A stretch of DNA of 64,000 nucleotides from Geodermatophilus arenarius (GTDB lineage: Bacteria > Actinomycetota > Actinomycetes > Mycobacteriales > Geodermatophilaceae): assembly GCF_042654585.1 (NCBI RefSeq), contig NZ_JBHSGR010000007.1, positions 62,001 through 126,000 on the forward strand, in the 5' to 3' direction. The translations under genes and the position numbers were made by a program. Below the pieces are notes generated by a model that was not told the DNA's origin, made no database searches, and saw nothing but the letters and a program-made list of their open reading frames with translations. Positions 17,556 through 25,986 of the stretch are shown here, one piece after another. Positions within the stretch are counted from its first letter, which is position 1. Each line of letters begins with the position of its first letter.

Positions 17556-18517
17556 GCGCACCCGGGACGGACGCCGGCGAGCGGCGCGTCAAGTGGAGCT
17601 ACATGGACCACTGGCGCAGCAACGGGCCCTCGGGGCCGGTCGACCAGTGGCACTCGCACAGGACGATGTCGGCGTTCCTCAAGCAGGTGAAGGCGACCGG
17701 CTTCGACGCCATCGACACCTTCGACTTCCGCATCTGGCAGATCCTCGGCGACTACGGCGGTCCCGCGAAGTACCAGGAGATGGTCCAGGACCACGGCCTG
17801 GAGCGGATCGTCAACACCTTCCACGCCGCCGACTACGACCTGCGGAACTACGCGCCCCACCTGCCGGAGACCCACGAGAACATCCTCGAGGACTTCCGGG
17901 TGACCATGGGCCGCTGGTCGGAGATCCGGCTCGACAACATCATCGTGATGCCGGCGACGCTGTACTACGACATGGAGCCGGTCACCGCGGACAAGATCAA
18001 GACCACCGCGGAGCTGTGGAACAAGGTCGGCGAGATCACCGCGAGCCACGGCGTCCGGCTCACCTGCCACCACGAGTTCTTCTGCGGCATCCAGAGCGAG
18101 CCGGACATCGAGCTGTTCTACGAGCACACCGACCCGCGGTACGTGTCGCTGTTCGTCGACACCGCGCAGCACTGCATCGCCGGCGTCGACCCGGTGGCCC
18201 TGTACCGGCGGCACGCGCACCGGGTCAGCGGCTTCCACTTCAAGGACACCCGCAACGTCGCGACCGGGGACGACCACCGGCACCGGCCGGACTCCGAGAT
18301 CATGGCGCCGACCACCGGGAAGTGGTTCTACGAGATGGGCACCCCGCACGGGCTCGTCGACTTCGAGGCGATGATGACCGCGGTCCGGGACAACGGGTAC
18401 CGCGGCTGGATCTCCGTCGAGCACGACAAGGCCAACAAGGAGGGCGGCGACTACTCCGAGAGCACCGCGATCTCCCGCTGGTACGCGAAGAACGTCCTCG
18501 AGGAGATCTACCGGTGA
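17552..18517 (+). CDS. Xylose-isomerase-like TIM-barrel protein A2
   Basis: This 321-residue paralogue of A1 shares VKWSYMDHW near the N-terminus, LTCHHEFFCG, FVDTAQHCIAGVDP, SGFHFKDTRNV, KWFYEMG and ISVEHDKAN. The aligned ligand set is Glu, Asp, His, Glu. It follows B1 and precedes B2 with ATGA/GTGA overlaps, so the A-B unit appears duplicated. Its substrate probably differs from that of A1, since the duplicates have diverged clearly along their length. Confidence 0.85.
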   Translation: MSAPGTDAGERRVKWSYMDHWRSNGPSGPVDQWHSHRTMSAFLKQVKATGFDAIDTFDFRIWQILGDYGGPAKYQEMVQDHGLERIVNTFHAADYDLRNYAPHLPETHENILEDFRVTMGRWSEIRLDNIIVMPATLYYDMEPVTADKIKTTAELWNKVGEITASHGVRLTCHHEFFCGIQSEPDIELFYEHTDPRYVSLFVDTAQHCIAGVDPVALYRRHAHRVSGFHFKDTRNVATGDDHRHRPDSEIMAPTTGKWFYEMGTPHGLVDFEAMMTAVRDNGYRGWISVEHDKANKEGGDYSESTAISRWYAKNVLEEIYR

Positions 18518-19506
18518 GCGGCGTCCGGTGGTCCTACGCGATCAACCAGTGGAAGCCCCAGTTCGACGACTTCGTCCGCCGCGAGCAGCACGAGCGGGCG
18601 CTGAAGACCCTCTCGATCGCCGGGTTCGAGGGCGTCGAGCTCACCTCGGGCAGCGGCCGCTGGGAGCCGCTGGGCAACCCGCAGCAGCTGGAGGCGAACT
18701 TCGGTTCCCTCGCCGGCTTCCGCGCCTTCCTCACCGACTGCGCCGTCGACTGCGTCTCCAGCTGGGCGTGGGACCCGATGCAGCGCTCGACGGAGCACCT
18801 GACCGGCCCGCTGTCGCCGCTGTCGGCGGACGACGCCCCCGCGCTGGCCGAGCGGGCGGGGGAGTTCGCCGCGGCCCTCGCCGAGCTCGGCGGATCGGTC
18901 CTGCTCGTCCGGCCGGCACCGTCGGCCGGGGCGGCGGAGCCCCTCGACGACGACGCGATCGGCCGGCTGGCCGCCTGCTGGGAGCGGGTCGCCCGGACCA
19001 CCCGGCAGCACGGCGTCGAGACGGCGCTGCACGTGGACTTCCTGTCCGCGCTGCGCCGCGGCGACGCCCTCGAGCGGCTGCTGGCGCGCACCGACCCCGA
19101 CCTGGTCGGCCTCGCCGTGGACACCGGCGAGGACGCCGTCGCCGGGGTGGACTCGGTCCGGGTGATCGAGCAGCACGGCGACCGGATCCGGCACGTCCAG
19201 TTCAAGGACGCCCTCGCCGTCGACGCCGAGGAGGAGTACCTGCAGCCGGCCGCCGAGTACACGGTCCGGGCCCGCGGCGGCGTCCGCGAGGTGCCCCGCT
19301 GGTTCGGGGAGCCGGGCGTGGACGGCGGCCTCGTCGACTTCGCCGCGGTCACCCGCGCGCTCCTGGCGGCGCGGTACTCCGGCTGGATCGTCGTGGAGAG
19401 CGACCAGAGCCCGCACCCGGCCGCGAGCGCCCTGCTCGCCGGCTACCTCGTGCAGCGCGAGCTGCGGCCGCTCGTGGAGGGCGCCGCACCGGAGGGGGTC
19501 TCCTGA
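18514..19506 (+). CDS. Xylose-isomerase-like TIM-barrel protein B2
   Basis: This 330-residue paralogue of B1 shares RWSYAINQW, RALKTLSIAGFEGVELTSGSGRW, GWIVVESDQS and a C-terminal YLVQREL (B1: YLQHEL). The ligand-equivalent segments are LHVDFLS (Asp in place of Glu), LAVDTGEDAVAGVDS, RHVQFKDA and VESDQ. Its stop overlaps the start of beta3 by one base, linking the A/B block to the third deglycosidase-like pair. Confidence 0.85.
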   Translation: MSGVRWSYAINQWKPQFDDFVRREQHERALKTLSIAGFEGVELTSGSGRWEPLGNPQQLEANFGSLAGFRAFLTDCAVDCVSSWAWDPMQRSTEHLTGPLSPLSADDAPALAERAGEFAAALAELGGSVLLVRPAPSAGAAEPLDDDAIGRLAACWERVARTTRQHGVETALHVDFLSALRRGDALERLLARTDPDLVGLAVDTGEDAVAGVDSVRVIEQHGDRIRHVQFKDALAVDAEEEYLQPAAEYTVRARGGVREVPRWFGEPGVDGGLVDFAAVTRALLAARYSGWIVVESDQSPHPAASALLAGYLVQRELRPLVEGAAPEGVS

Positions 19507-19916
19507 TGGCCACCGGCGACACCGTCCTCACCGCCGACAGCCTGGTCCGGCGGCCGGAGGGCCTCGGCATCGCGCTCACCCTGCCCTGGTACCGCAGCCT
19601 CTGGCTGTCCAGCGTCAGCGACATCGCGGTCTCCGTCGAGGGCCGCGCGGTCCCCGAGGACGACCTGCGGGTCGAGCTGGGGGAGCGGGTCCTCGGGGTC
19701 GGCGAGCTCCGGGAGCAGTGGGACGTCCTCTGGTTCGTCCAGGACCGGCTCGTGGTCGTCGTCCCGCTCGACGAGCCGCCGGCCGAGGGGCAGGAGGTCG
19801 ACGTCGAGGTGACCGTCGACCTGCGGCTGCCCTACATGCAGATCGCGCCGACGACGTACGTCACCAACCACGCCCGCGACCGCCGTTCCCTGATCGCGCA
19901 CGGAGCCGCCCGATGA
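19506..19916 (+). CDS. DUF6379-like protein, putative deglycosidase beta subunit 3
   Basis: This 136-residue all-beta protein (ADSLVRRPEGLGIALTLPWYRSLWLSS, VDVEVTVDLRLPYMQIAPT) is homologous by eye to beta2 (8699) and more distantly to beta1 (8301). Its stop overlaps the next ATG in ATGA, giving the same beta-then-alpha order as the second pair. It is predicted to be cytoplasmic and to form a heteromer with the barrel encoded next. Confidence 0.75.
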   Translation: MATGDTVLTADSLVRRPEGLGIALTLPWYRSLWLSSVSDIAVSVEGRAVPEDDLRVELGERVLGVGELREQWDVLWFVQDRLVVVVPLDEPPAEGQEVDVEVTVDLRLPYMQIAPTTYVTNHARDRRSLIAHGAAR

Positions 19917-20971
19917 CCGCCACCGCTCCCGCGCCTGCCGCGGAGCCCGCCGTGCCGGGCAGCGGCATCACGCTCGGGCTCACGCTCTACTCGCTGACCA
20001 GCGAGTGGGCCGCCGGCCGCTACGACCTGGCCGGCCTGCTCGACGTCGTCGACGCCGCGGGCATCGGCCCCGGGATCGAGATCGTCGCCTCCCAGACGAT
20101 CCGCACCTACCCGGAGGTGACGCCGGAGTTCGTCCGGGACTGGCGGGACGCGTTCGACCGGCACGGCTTCGTGCCCAGCTCGTTCGGCTGCAACCTCGAC
20201 ACGGGCCGCCGCCGCGACCGGGACATGACGCCGGACGAGGAGTTCGAGTTCACCGTCGCCCAGTTCCGCAGCGCGCACGCGCTCGGCTTCCCGCTGGTGC
20301 GCATCCAGAGCGCGAAGCCGGAGCTGATCCGCCGGCTGCTGCCGGTGGCCGAGGAGCTCGACCTCACCATGGGCTGGGAGCTGCACGCCCCGCTCGGGCC
20401 GAACTCGCCGAAGGTCCTGGAGATCCGCGAGACGTACGCGGAGATCGGCTCGGAGCGGCTGGGCTTCGTCGCCGACTTCAGCTCCACCATGCGCGCCATG
20501 TCGCCGACGATCCTGCGCAAGCTCGGGAGGATGGGCCTGGCGCAGCAGGACCTCGACGAGCTGCAGCGGATCTGGGCCACCGACGCGGACATCAACGCCC
20601 GCCACGGGGAGTTCGTCGAGTACCTGCACTCCCGCGGCACCGCCCCGGAGTCGCTCGGCTCCTTCGCCCGGCTGGCGTTCAACATGCACGGCCACGTCGA
20701 CCCCGCCGAGTGGGCCGACATCATGCCGCAGATCACGCACGTGCACGCCAAGTTCTACGACATCGACGAGCACGGCGACGAGCCGGCCATCGACTACCCG
20801 GCGATCGTGCGCGAGTTCGTCCGCGGCGGGTACTCGGGCTTCTTCTCCAGCGAGTGGGAGGGCCACGCCTTCGCCGACCTCGACGAGGCCGACCCGGTCG
20901 ACCTCGTCCGCAAGCAGCACGACCTCATCCGCCGGTCGATCACGGCCGCCCTCTCCGAGAAGGACTCCTGA
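19913..20971 (+). CDS. TIM-barrel protein, putative C-glycoside deglycosidase alpha subunit 3
   Basis: This 352-residue barrel has ligand candidates Glu156 (ELHAP), Asp188 (VADFSST), His276 (HVHAKFY) and Glu314 (SEWEG). The overall layout, including the insert DADINARHGEFVEYLHSRGTAPESLGSF, parallels alpha2. An Ala/Pro-rich leader of about 17 residues precedes the barrel. It is the third member of the alpha family in the island. The Glu-x-His-Ala-Pro motif is conserved in all three, which supports a shared chemistry. Confidence 0.8.
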   Translation: MTATAPAPAAEPAVPGSGITLGLTLYSLTSEWAAGRYDLAGLLDVVDAAGIGPGIEIVASQTIRTYPEVTPEFVRDWRDAFDRHGFVPSSFGCNLDTGRRRDRDMTPDEEFEFTVAQFRSAHALGFPLVRIQSAKPELIRRLLPVAEELDLTMGWELHAPLGPNSPKVLEIRETYAEIGSERLGFVADFSSTMRAMSPTILRKLGRMGLAQQDLDELQRIWATDADINARHGEFVEYLHSRGTAPESLGSFARLAFNMHGHVDPAEWADIMPQITHVHAKFYDIDEHGDEPAIDYPAIVREFVRGGYSGFFSSEWEGHAFADLDEADPVDLVRKQHDLIRRSITAALSEKDS

Positions 20972-20972
20972 C

Positions 20973-21749
20973 GTGTACCAGCTCTCCGCCAACATCGAAC
21001 TGCTCTTCACCGAGGCCGGTGCCGACGCCGGCGACCGGGTCCGCGCCGCCGCGGCCGCCGGGTTCGACGCCGTCGAGATGTGGTTCTCCACCGACAAGGA
21101 CCTCGACTCGCTGAGCAAGGCGCTGGCCGACACCGGCGTGCAGCTGACCTCGCTGCTCGCCGGCCCGCGGATGGGCTTCACCTTCCCGGGCACCGACCTC
21201 GCGCCGGCCCACGAGGGACTGGACGTCGCCGTCGAGCACGCGAAGCTCCTCGGCTGCCCGCGCGTGGTGCTCGCCTCGGGCGTGGGTTTCCCGGGCATGA
21301 ACCGGCAGCGGAACCACCAGGTGATCATCGACATGTACGGGGAGGCGGTGGAGCGGCACAGCGACTCGGGTGTCGACTTCGTCCTCGAGCCGGTCAACTC
21401 CCGGGTGGACCACCCGGGCGCGCTCACCGACCGCACCGAGGACGCCGTGTACGTCGCTCGCGCCATCGGCAGCGACCGGTTCGGGATCCTCTACGACCTC
21501 TACCACTCGATCGCCCAGGGCGAGGACCCGGCGACCGAGCTGGCGAACGCCGCGGGCCACGTCAAGTACGTGCAGCTCGCCGACGCGCCGGGCCGGGGCG
21601 AGCCCGGCAGCGGCGCCGTCGACTGGCCCGCCCAGCTGGCCGTCCTGCGCGCCTCCGGTTACGACGGCCCGATCGGTCTCGAGTACTTCCCGACCGTCGA
21701 GACCACGAGGTCGGTCGAGTACATCCGGTCGGTCGCGGCGCAGGCGTGA
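20973..21749 (+). CDS. Hydroxypyruvate-isomerase-like TIM-barrel protein
   Basis: This 258-residue protein of the Hyi/OtnI branch of the barrel superfamily has SANIELLFTEAG at the N-terminus, VDFVLEPVNSRVDHPG (Glu ligand), GILYDLYHSIAQG (Asp/His), VKYVQLADAPGRGEPGSGAVDW and IGLEYFPT (Glu). This is shorter than the other barrels and typical of hydroxypyruvate or 2-oxo-tetronate isomerases. It starts two bases after alpha3 and may process the released keto sugar. A similar protein occurs at 44503. Confidence 0.88.
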   Translation: MYQLSANIELLFTEAGADAGDRVRAAAAAGFDAVEMWFSTDKDLDSLSKALADTGVQLTSLLAGPRMGFTFPGTDLAPAHEGLDVAVEHAKLLGCPRVVLASGVGFPGMNRQRNHQVIIDMYGEAVERHSDSGVDFVLEPVNSRVDHPGALTDRTEDAVYVARAIGSDRFGILYDLYHSIAQGEDPATELANAAGHVKYVQLADAPGRGEPGSGAVDWPAQLAVLRASGYDGPIGLEYFPTVETTRSVEYIRSVAAQA

Positions 21750-22663
21750 GCGGGGACAAGCTCGACGTCCTCATCGCGACCGGCCGGGTCACCGTCGAGC
21801 ACGACAACGAGCACCGCAGCTTCCGGCACCACACCGGCATGCTGACGGCGCTGCTGGAGTCGACCGGCCGGTTCCGCGTCCGGGTGCTCGAGGAGTTCCG
21901 CGGCGTCGGCGACGAACTGCTCGACCGCTTCGACGTCGTCCTGGTCATGTACGAGGGCCGGGACGACTACCACTCGCCGGCCGAGCGGCTCGGGGACACC
22001 ACCGAGCAGGCGCTGATCCGCTTCGTCCGCGACGAGGGCCGCGGGGTGCTGTGGTTCCACGGCTCCTCCGTGCAGGAGCCGGAGTGGGGCTGGCCCGAGG
22101 AGTTCGACCGGATGCGGGGGGCCACGCTCAGCAGGACCACGGGCCTGCGCCCCCGCCCCCAGGCGGAGGTGACCGTCCGCTTCCCGGAGCCGCGCCACGC
22201 CATCACCGAGGGCCTGCCCGCGGAGTGGTCCGTGGTCAACGACGACGTGCTGACCGGCGCGCGGATGGACCCGTCGGCGACGGTCCTGCTCACCGTGTTC
22301 GACGACGTGGCGACCTACCGGCGGGCCGGCTGGCCGAACGCGCACACCCCGGTGGACATCCCGCCCGGCGGGATCGAGGACCTGCCCGGCATGGACACCG
22401 ACCAGCCGCTGGCGTGGGCCAACGAGTGGGGTGCGGGGCGGAGCGTGAGCATCGTCCTCGGGCACGACTGGGACACCTTCCGCAAGGTCCCCTTCATGAC
22501 GCTGCTCGTGCGCGGCGTCGAGTGGGCGGCCACCGGGCAGGTCACACTCGGACCGCCCGAGCGGACCGGCGCGGCGCGGTGGCGGGTGTGGCCCTACTAC
22601 GCCGGTGACCCGTCGCGGTTCGACCGGGCCACCCCCGCGGCCGCGGCCGCCGCCCGGCACTGA
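21746..22663 (+). CDS. ThuA-like (trehalose utilisation) domain protein
   Basis: This 305-residue ThuA-family protein (glutamine-amidotransferase-like fold) has LDVLIATGRVTVEHDNEHRSFRHHTGML, FDVVLVMYEG, GVLWFHGSS and PLAWANEWGAGRSVSIVLGHDWDTF. In rhizobia ThuA acts with ThuB in the 3-keto-disaccharide route, which fits a 3-oxo-glycoside island. The GTG start overlaps the preceding stop (GTGA). The reaction of ThuA itself is not well settled, so only the pathway association is claimed. Confidence 0.85.
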   Translation: MSGDKLDVLIATGRVTVEHDNEHRSFRHHTGMLTALLESTGRFRVRVLEEFRGVGDELLDRFDVVLVMYEGRDDYHSPAERLGDTTEQALIRFVRDEGRGVLWFHGSSVQEPEWGWPEEFDRMRGATLSRTTGLRPRPQAEVTVRFPEPRHAITEGLPAEWSVVNDDVLTGARMDPSATVLLTVFDDVATYRRAGWPNAHTPVDIPPGGIEDLPGMDTDQPLAWANEWGAGRSVSIVLGHDWDTFRKVPFMTLLVRGVEWAATGQVTLGPPERTGAARWRVWPYYAGDPSRFDRATPAAAAAARH

Positions 22664-22689
22664 CCCGTCGTCCCCCTCCAGGAGGGCCC

Positions 22690-23955
22690 GTGACCCGGCC
22701 GCCGTCGGCGCGCGACGTCCTCGTCCTCGCGCAGATCGTCGACCTCGTCCGCACCGGCGTCGCGGTCACCCGGCCGGAGCTCGAGGCGGTGACCGGGCTG
22801 GGCCGGACCGTCGTCAACGACCGGCTGCGCGAGGGGGTCGACCTCGGCGTGCTCGCGGAGGTCGACCCCCTCGCCACCGGCAGCCGGGGCCGCCCGTCAC
22901 GGGCGGTGCGGCTGCGCACCGAGGCCGGCCTGGTGCTCTCGGCGTCCCTGGGGGCGGTGTCCCTGCACGCGGCGGTCAGCGACCTCGCCGGCACCGGACT
23001 CGCCCACCGGTTCGAGCGGATCGACGTCCGCGACGGGCCCGAGCGCGTCCTGTCCCGGGTCGAGGCGCTGTTCGGGGACCTGCTGGCCGCGGTGCCGCAG
23101 CGGCCGGTGTGGGGGGTGGCCGTCGGCCTCCCCGGGCCGGTCGACGTCGCGACCGGCCGGGTCATCGCCCCGCCGATGATGCCGGGCTGGGACGGCGCCG
23201 ACGTCCGGACCCGGTTCGGCGTCCGGTACGACGCGCCGGTCTGGGTCGACAACGAGGTCAACCTCATGGCGCTGGGGGAGTGGGAACGCGGCACACCCCG
23301 CGAGCGCCGCGACCTGCTGTTCGTCAAGGTGGCCACCGGCATCGGCAGTGCCCTGGTCACGGGTGGGCGGCTGCACCGGGGGGACAGCGGTGCCGCCGGC
23401 GACATCGGCCACGTGCGGGTGACCGACGACCCGTCCGCGGTCTGCCGGTGCGGGAAGACCGGGTGCCTGGAGGCGGTCGCCGGCGGCTGGGCGCTGGTCC
23501 GGCGGCTGACCGGGGAGGCGCGGGCCGGCCGCAGCCCGGTGCTGGCCGAGTGCCTGGCGCGCACCGGTCGGATCACCGGGGAGGACATCGGTGCCGCCAC
23601 CGCCGCCGGCGACGAGGCCGCCCGGGCCGCGGTGGCCCGGGCGGGGCGCGTCACCGGCACCGCGGTGGCCGGCATCGTGAACTTCGCCAACCCGGGCACC
23701 CTCGTCCTCGGCGGTGGCGTGCTGCGGTCCGGTCCGCAGTTCTTCGCGGAGTTCGAGCGCGCGGTGTACGACGGCGCCATCGAGCTGGCCGCCCGCGCCC
23801 TGACCGTCCGCACCTCCTCCCTCGACCCGCGCGAGGGGACGACCGGCGGCGCGCTGCTCGTCGTCGACGCGCTGTTCCGGCCGTCGGTGATGCCGCTGTG
23901 GCTGGGCGCCGGATCGCCCCGGACCGCGGCGCCGCGACTGCAGGCGGCGACGTGA
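22690..23955 (+). CDS. ROK-family transcriptional regulator
   Basis: This 421-residue protein has an N-terminal winged-helix region (ARDVLVLAQIVDLVRTGVAVTRPELEAVTGLGRTVVNDRL) followed by a ROK domain with VAVGLPGPVD, a Cys-rich zinc site CRCGKTGCLEAVAGG and NPGTLVLGGGV. It closes the catabolic gene run and is a candidate regulator of the island through a sugar ligand. Its C-terminus resembles the truncated ROK protein at the left edge. GTG 22690 follows CCAGGAGGG. Confidence 0.92.
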   Translation: MTRPPSARDVLVLAQIVDLVRTGVAVTRPELEAVTGLGRTVVNDRLREGVDLGVLAEVDPLATGSRGRPSRAVRLRTEAGLVLSASLGAVSLHAAVSDLAGTGLAHRFERIDVRDGPERVLSRVEALFGDLLAAVPQRPVWGVAVGLPGPVDVATGRVIAPPMMPGWDGADVRTRFGVRYDAPVWVDNEVNLMALGEWERGTPRERRDLLFVKVATGIGSALVTGGRLHRGDSGAAGDIGHVRVTDDPSAVCRCGKTGCLEAVAGGWALVRRLTGEARAGRSPVLAECLARTGRITGEDIGAATAAGDEAARAAVARAGRVTGTAVAGIVNFANPGTLVLGGGVLRSGPQFFAEFERAVYDGAIELAARALTVRTSSLDPREGTTGGALLVVDALFRPSVMPLWLGAGSPRTAAPRLQAAT

Positions 23956-25061
23956 GGGCCCTGGTCGTCGGCGCCGGACCGGCCGGGTGCACGGCCGCGG
24001 TCGCCCTGGCCGGCCGGGGAGCCGACGTGGTGCTGGTGGAGGCGCACCCGGTGATCCGCCCGTCGGGTCCGGGGCTGGTCCTGCAGAGCGCGCCGCTGCG
24101 GGCGCTGGACTCCCTCGGGCTGCTCGAGGCCTGCCTCGAGCGGGGCCGCGCGCACGAGGAGATCGACCTGTGCGACGCGAGCGGCACGGTGCGGACGGTG
24201 CTGAGGCCGCCGTCCCTGCTCGAGGGGAGGCCGGCCTCGGTGGCCATCTCGCGGGCGGCGCTCGGCGAGGTCCTGGTCGCCGCGGTGACCGCCTCGGGCA
24301 CGGACCTGCGGCCGGCCACGACGGTGACCGCGCTGGCCGACAGGGGGGACCGGGTCGAGGTCCGGCTCTCCGACGGTACGACCGAGGTCGTCGACGTGGT
24401 CGTCGGCGCGGACGGGCTGCACTCGCGCACCCGGGCCCTGGTCCTGCCGGCCGCGCCCGAGCCCCGGCCGAACGGGCAGCTGATCTGGCGCGCGCCGGCC
24501 CCGCGGCCACCCGAGGTGACGCGGTACTCGATGCTCGACGGAGGTCCGGAGCGGGGGAAGGTCGGCGTCGTCCCGGTGTCGGACTCCTCGCTCTACGTCT
24601 GGCTGCTGGAGCCCGACCGCGGCGTGGAGCGCCCGCACCCCGACCGGCTGGCCGCCGCCTTCCGCGAGCGCCTGCGCCCCTTCGGCGGCGCAGTGCCGCT
24701 GGTCGCGGACCGCGTGGACGACGTCGACGTGCGGTCGCTGCAGTCGCTGCTCGTCCCGCTGCCGTGGTCCCGCGGCCGGACGGTGCTGGTCGGGGACGCC
24801 GTCCACACCACCACGCCGCAGATGGCCTACGGCGTCGGCCTGGCGATCGAGGACTCCGTCGTCCTCGCCGACGTGCTGGCCGAGGACGACGACGTGCCGG
24901 CCGTCCTGCTCGGGTTCGGGGAGCGGCGGTTCGACCGCTGCCGGCTGGTCGTCGAGACCTCCGTGCGGCTGGGGGAGTGGGAGCAGCGCCCACCCGCCGA
25001 CCCGGCGCTCCCGGGACGCCTGACCGGACGGGTCCTGGCCGAGCTCGCCCGGCCCCTCTGA
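23952..25061 (+). CDS. FAD-dependent monooxygenase (aromatic hydroxylase type)
   Basis: This 369-residue class A flavoprotein monooxygenase has the dinucleotide site VVGAGPAGCTAAVALAGRGADVVLVEA, the DG motif VVGADGLHSRTR and the second FAD motif VLVGDAVHTTTPQMAYGVGLAIEDSVVLADVL. Such enzymes hydroxylate phenolic rings with NAD(P)H and O2. Coming directly after the ROK gene (GTGA overlap), it may act on the aromatic aglycone released from a glycoside. That link is inferred. Confidence 0.88.
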   Translation: MRALVVGAGPAGCTAAVALAGRGADVVLVEAHPVIRPSGPGLVLQSAPLRALDSLGLLEACLERGRAHEEIDLCDASGTVRTVLRPPSLLEGRPASVAISRAALGEVLVAAVTASGTDLRPATTVTALADRGDRVEVRLSDGTTEVVDVVVGADGLHSRTRALVLPAAPEPRPNGQLIWRAPAPRPPEVTRYSMLDGGPERGKVGVVPVSDSSLYVWLLEPDRGVERPHPDRLAAAFRERLRPFGGAVPLVADRVDDVDVRSLQSLLVPLPWSRGRTVLVGDAVHTTTPQMAYGVGLAIEDSVVLADVLAEDDDVPAVLLGFGERRFDRCRLVVETSVRLGEWEQRPPADPALPGRLTGRVLAELARPL

Positions 25062-25505
25062 CCGGCACCCACAGCTCGCGCACGCGCGTCGGCGTCCCGA
25101 CCTGTGGTCCCCGACCGGCGACATCCCGTCCGTCGGGACGACCCCGGCCGGCGGACCACCCCGGCGCCGCCGGTGCCCGCCGCCTCAGCCGTGCGGTGCC
25201 CGCACGGCGGCCACCGCGGCCCCGAGCACGGCTCCGGTGCCGATGCAGCCGGCGAGGAAGCGCGCCGCGTCCCGGTGCCACCCCGTGATCCTGGAGTCGC
25301 TCCTGCGAGGGGTCGTACGCACTGCTGCGTCCATGCCCGACACGGTCCCGCTGCGGTCGTCACGCCGGACTCATCCCGGAGGGATGGGGGACCGGATCGT
25401 CCGGATGCCGGGTCCCGGGACCGTCGACGCCGCCGGCCCGGCGTGCCACCGTGGTCGGCAGGTGCGGTGCACCGTGCGGCGCGCCCGGGGAGGACGGAGA
25501 GGGCC
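25062..25505. other. 444-base intergenic region
   Basis: This is a gap between the catabolic island and the amphi-Trp gene. The only coding signal seen is a 49-codon frame on the - strand at 25185-25334. The 3' end (25489-25505) is purine-rich with GGGGAGGACGGAGAG, serving as RBS for the next gene. No clear terminator, IS remnant or attachment site is recognised. Confidence 0.5.
25185..25334 (-). CDS. Possible 49-residue small membrane protein
   Basis: An ATG at 25334 opens a 49-codon frame with a basic, polar N-terminus (MDAAVRTTPRRSDSRITGWHR) and one hydrophobic segment (FLAGCIGTGAVLGAAVAAV), ending in TGA at 25187-25185. The composition is that of a single-span inner-membrane peptide. No strong ribosome-binding site is visible, and the length alone gives little statistical support, so it is listed as tentative. 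Confidence 0.3.
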   Translation of the reverse strand: MDAAVRTTPRRSDSRITGWHRDAARFLAGCIGTGAVLGAAVAAVRAPHG

Positions 25506-25883
25506 GTGGCGGACGTGAAGATCGAGCAGGAACTGACGCTCAGCCGCCCGGAGGTCGCCCGCCTCCTCCGGTCGCTGGCGGAGGGTCTGGAGTCCGACGA
25601 CGGCGAGGTCGCCGTCCGGCTGGGGACCAGCACCGTCGAGCTGTCGGTCGGCGACCGGCTCCGCTGCGAGCTGGAGGTGGAGGTCGACGGCGACGAGATC
25701 GAGCTGGAGCTGGAGCTGACGTGGCCGACCTCGCGCGGCGCGGCCTCCGCCGCGCAGCAGGACCGCGCGGACGAGGAGGTGCCGACCGCCGCGGAGAGCT
25801 GGGCGGAGCCGGCTCCTCCCGCGCCGCGGAGTGCACCGGAGACCCGGACGAAGCCGGAGAAACGCCGCTCGTCGCCGGCCTGA
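25506..25883 (+). CDS. Amphi-Trp domain-containing protein
   Basis: This 125-residue protein has the amphi-Trp domain in residues 1-75: VKIEQELTLSRPEVARLLRSLAEGLESDDGEVAVRLG...VELSVGDRLRCELEVEVDGDEIELELELTWP, an alternating amphipathic strand pattern ending in a Trp. A low-complexity Ala/Pro/Glu-rich tail follows. The function of the domain is unknown. GTG 25506 has a good purine-rich RBS. Confidence 0.8.
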   Translation: MADVKIEQELTLSRPEVARLLRSLAEGLESDDGEVAVRLGTSTVELSVGDRLRCELEVEVDGDEIELELELTWPTSRGAASAAQQDRADEEVPTAAESWAEPAPPAPRSAPETRTKPEKRRSSPA

Positions 25884-25986
25884 CCGCGCGGGCGGTGCGG
25901 TCGGCGCGGGCGGCGGGTCAGGGCCGGCGGGCGGCCCGCCGGCCCTGCGCCGCGTGGTGCCGGATGACCCGGGCGACCGTGCCTTA

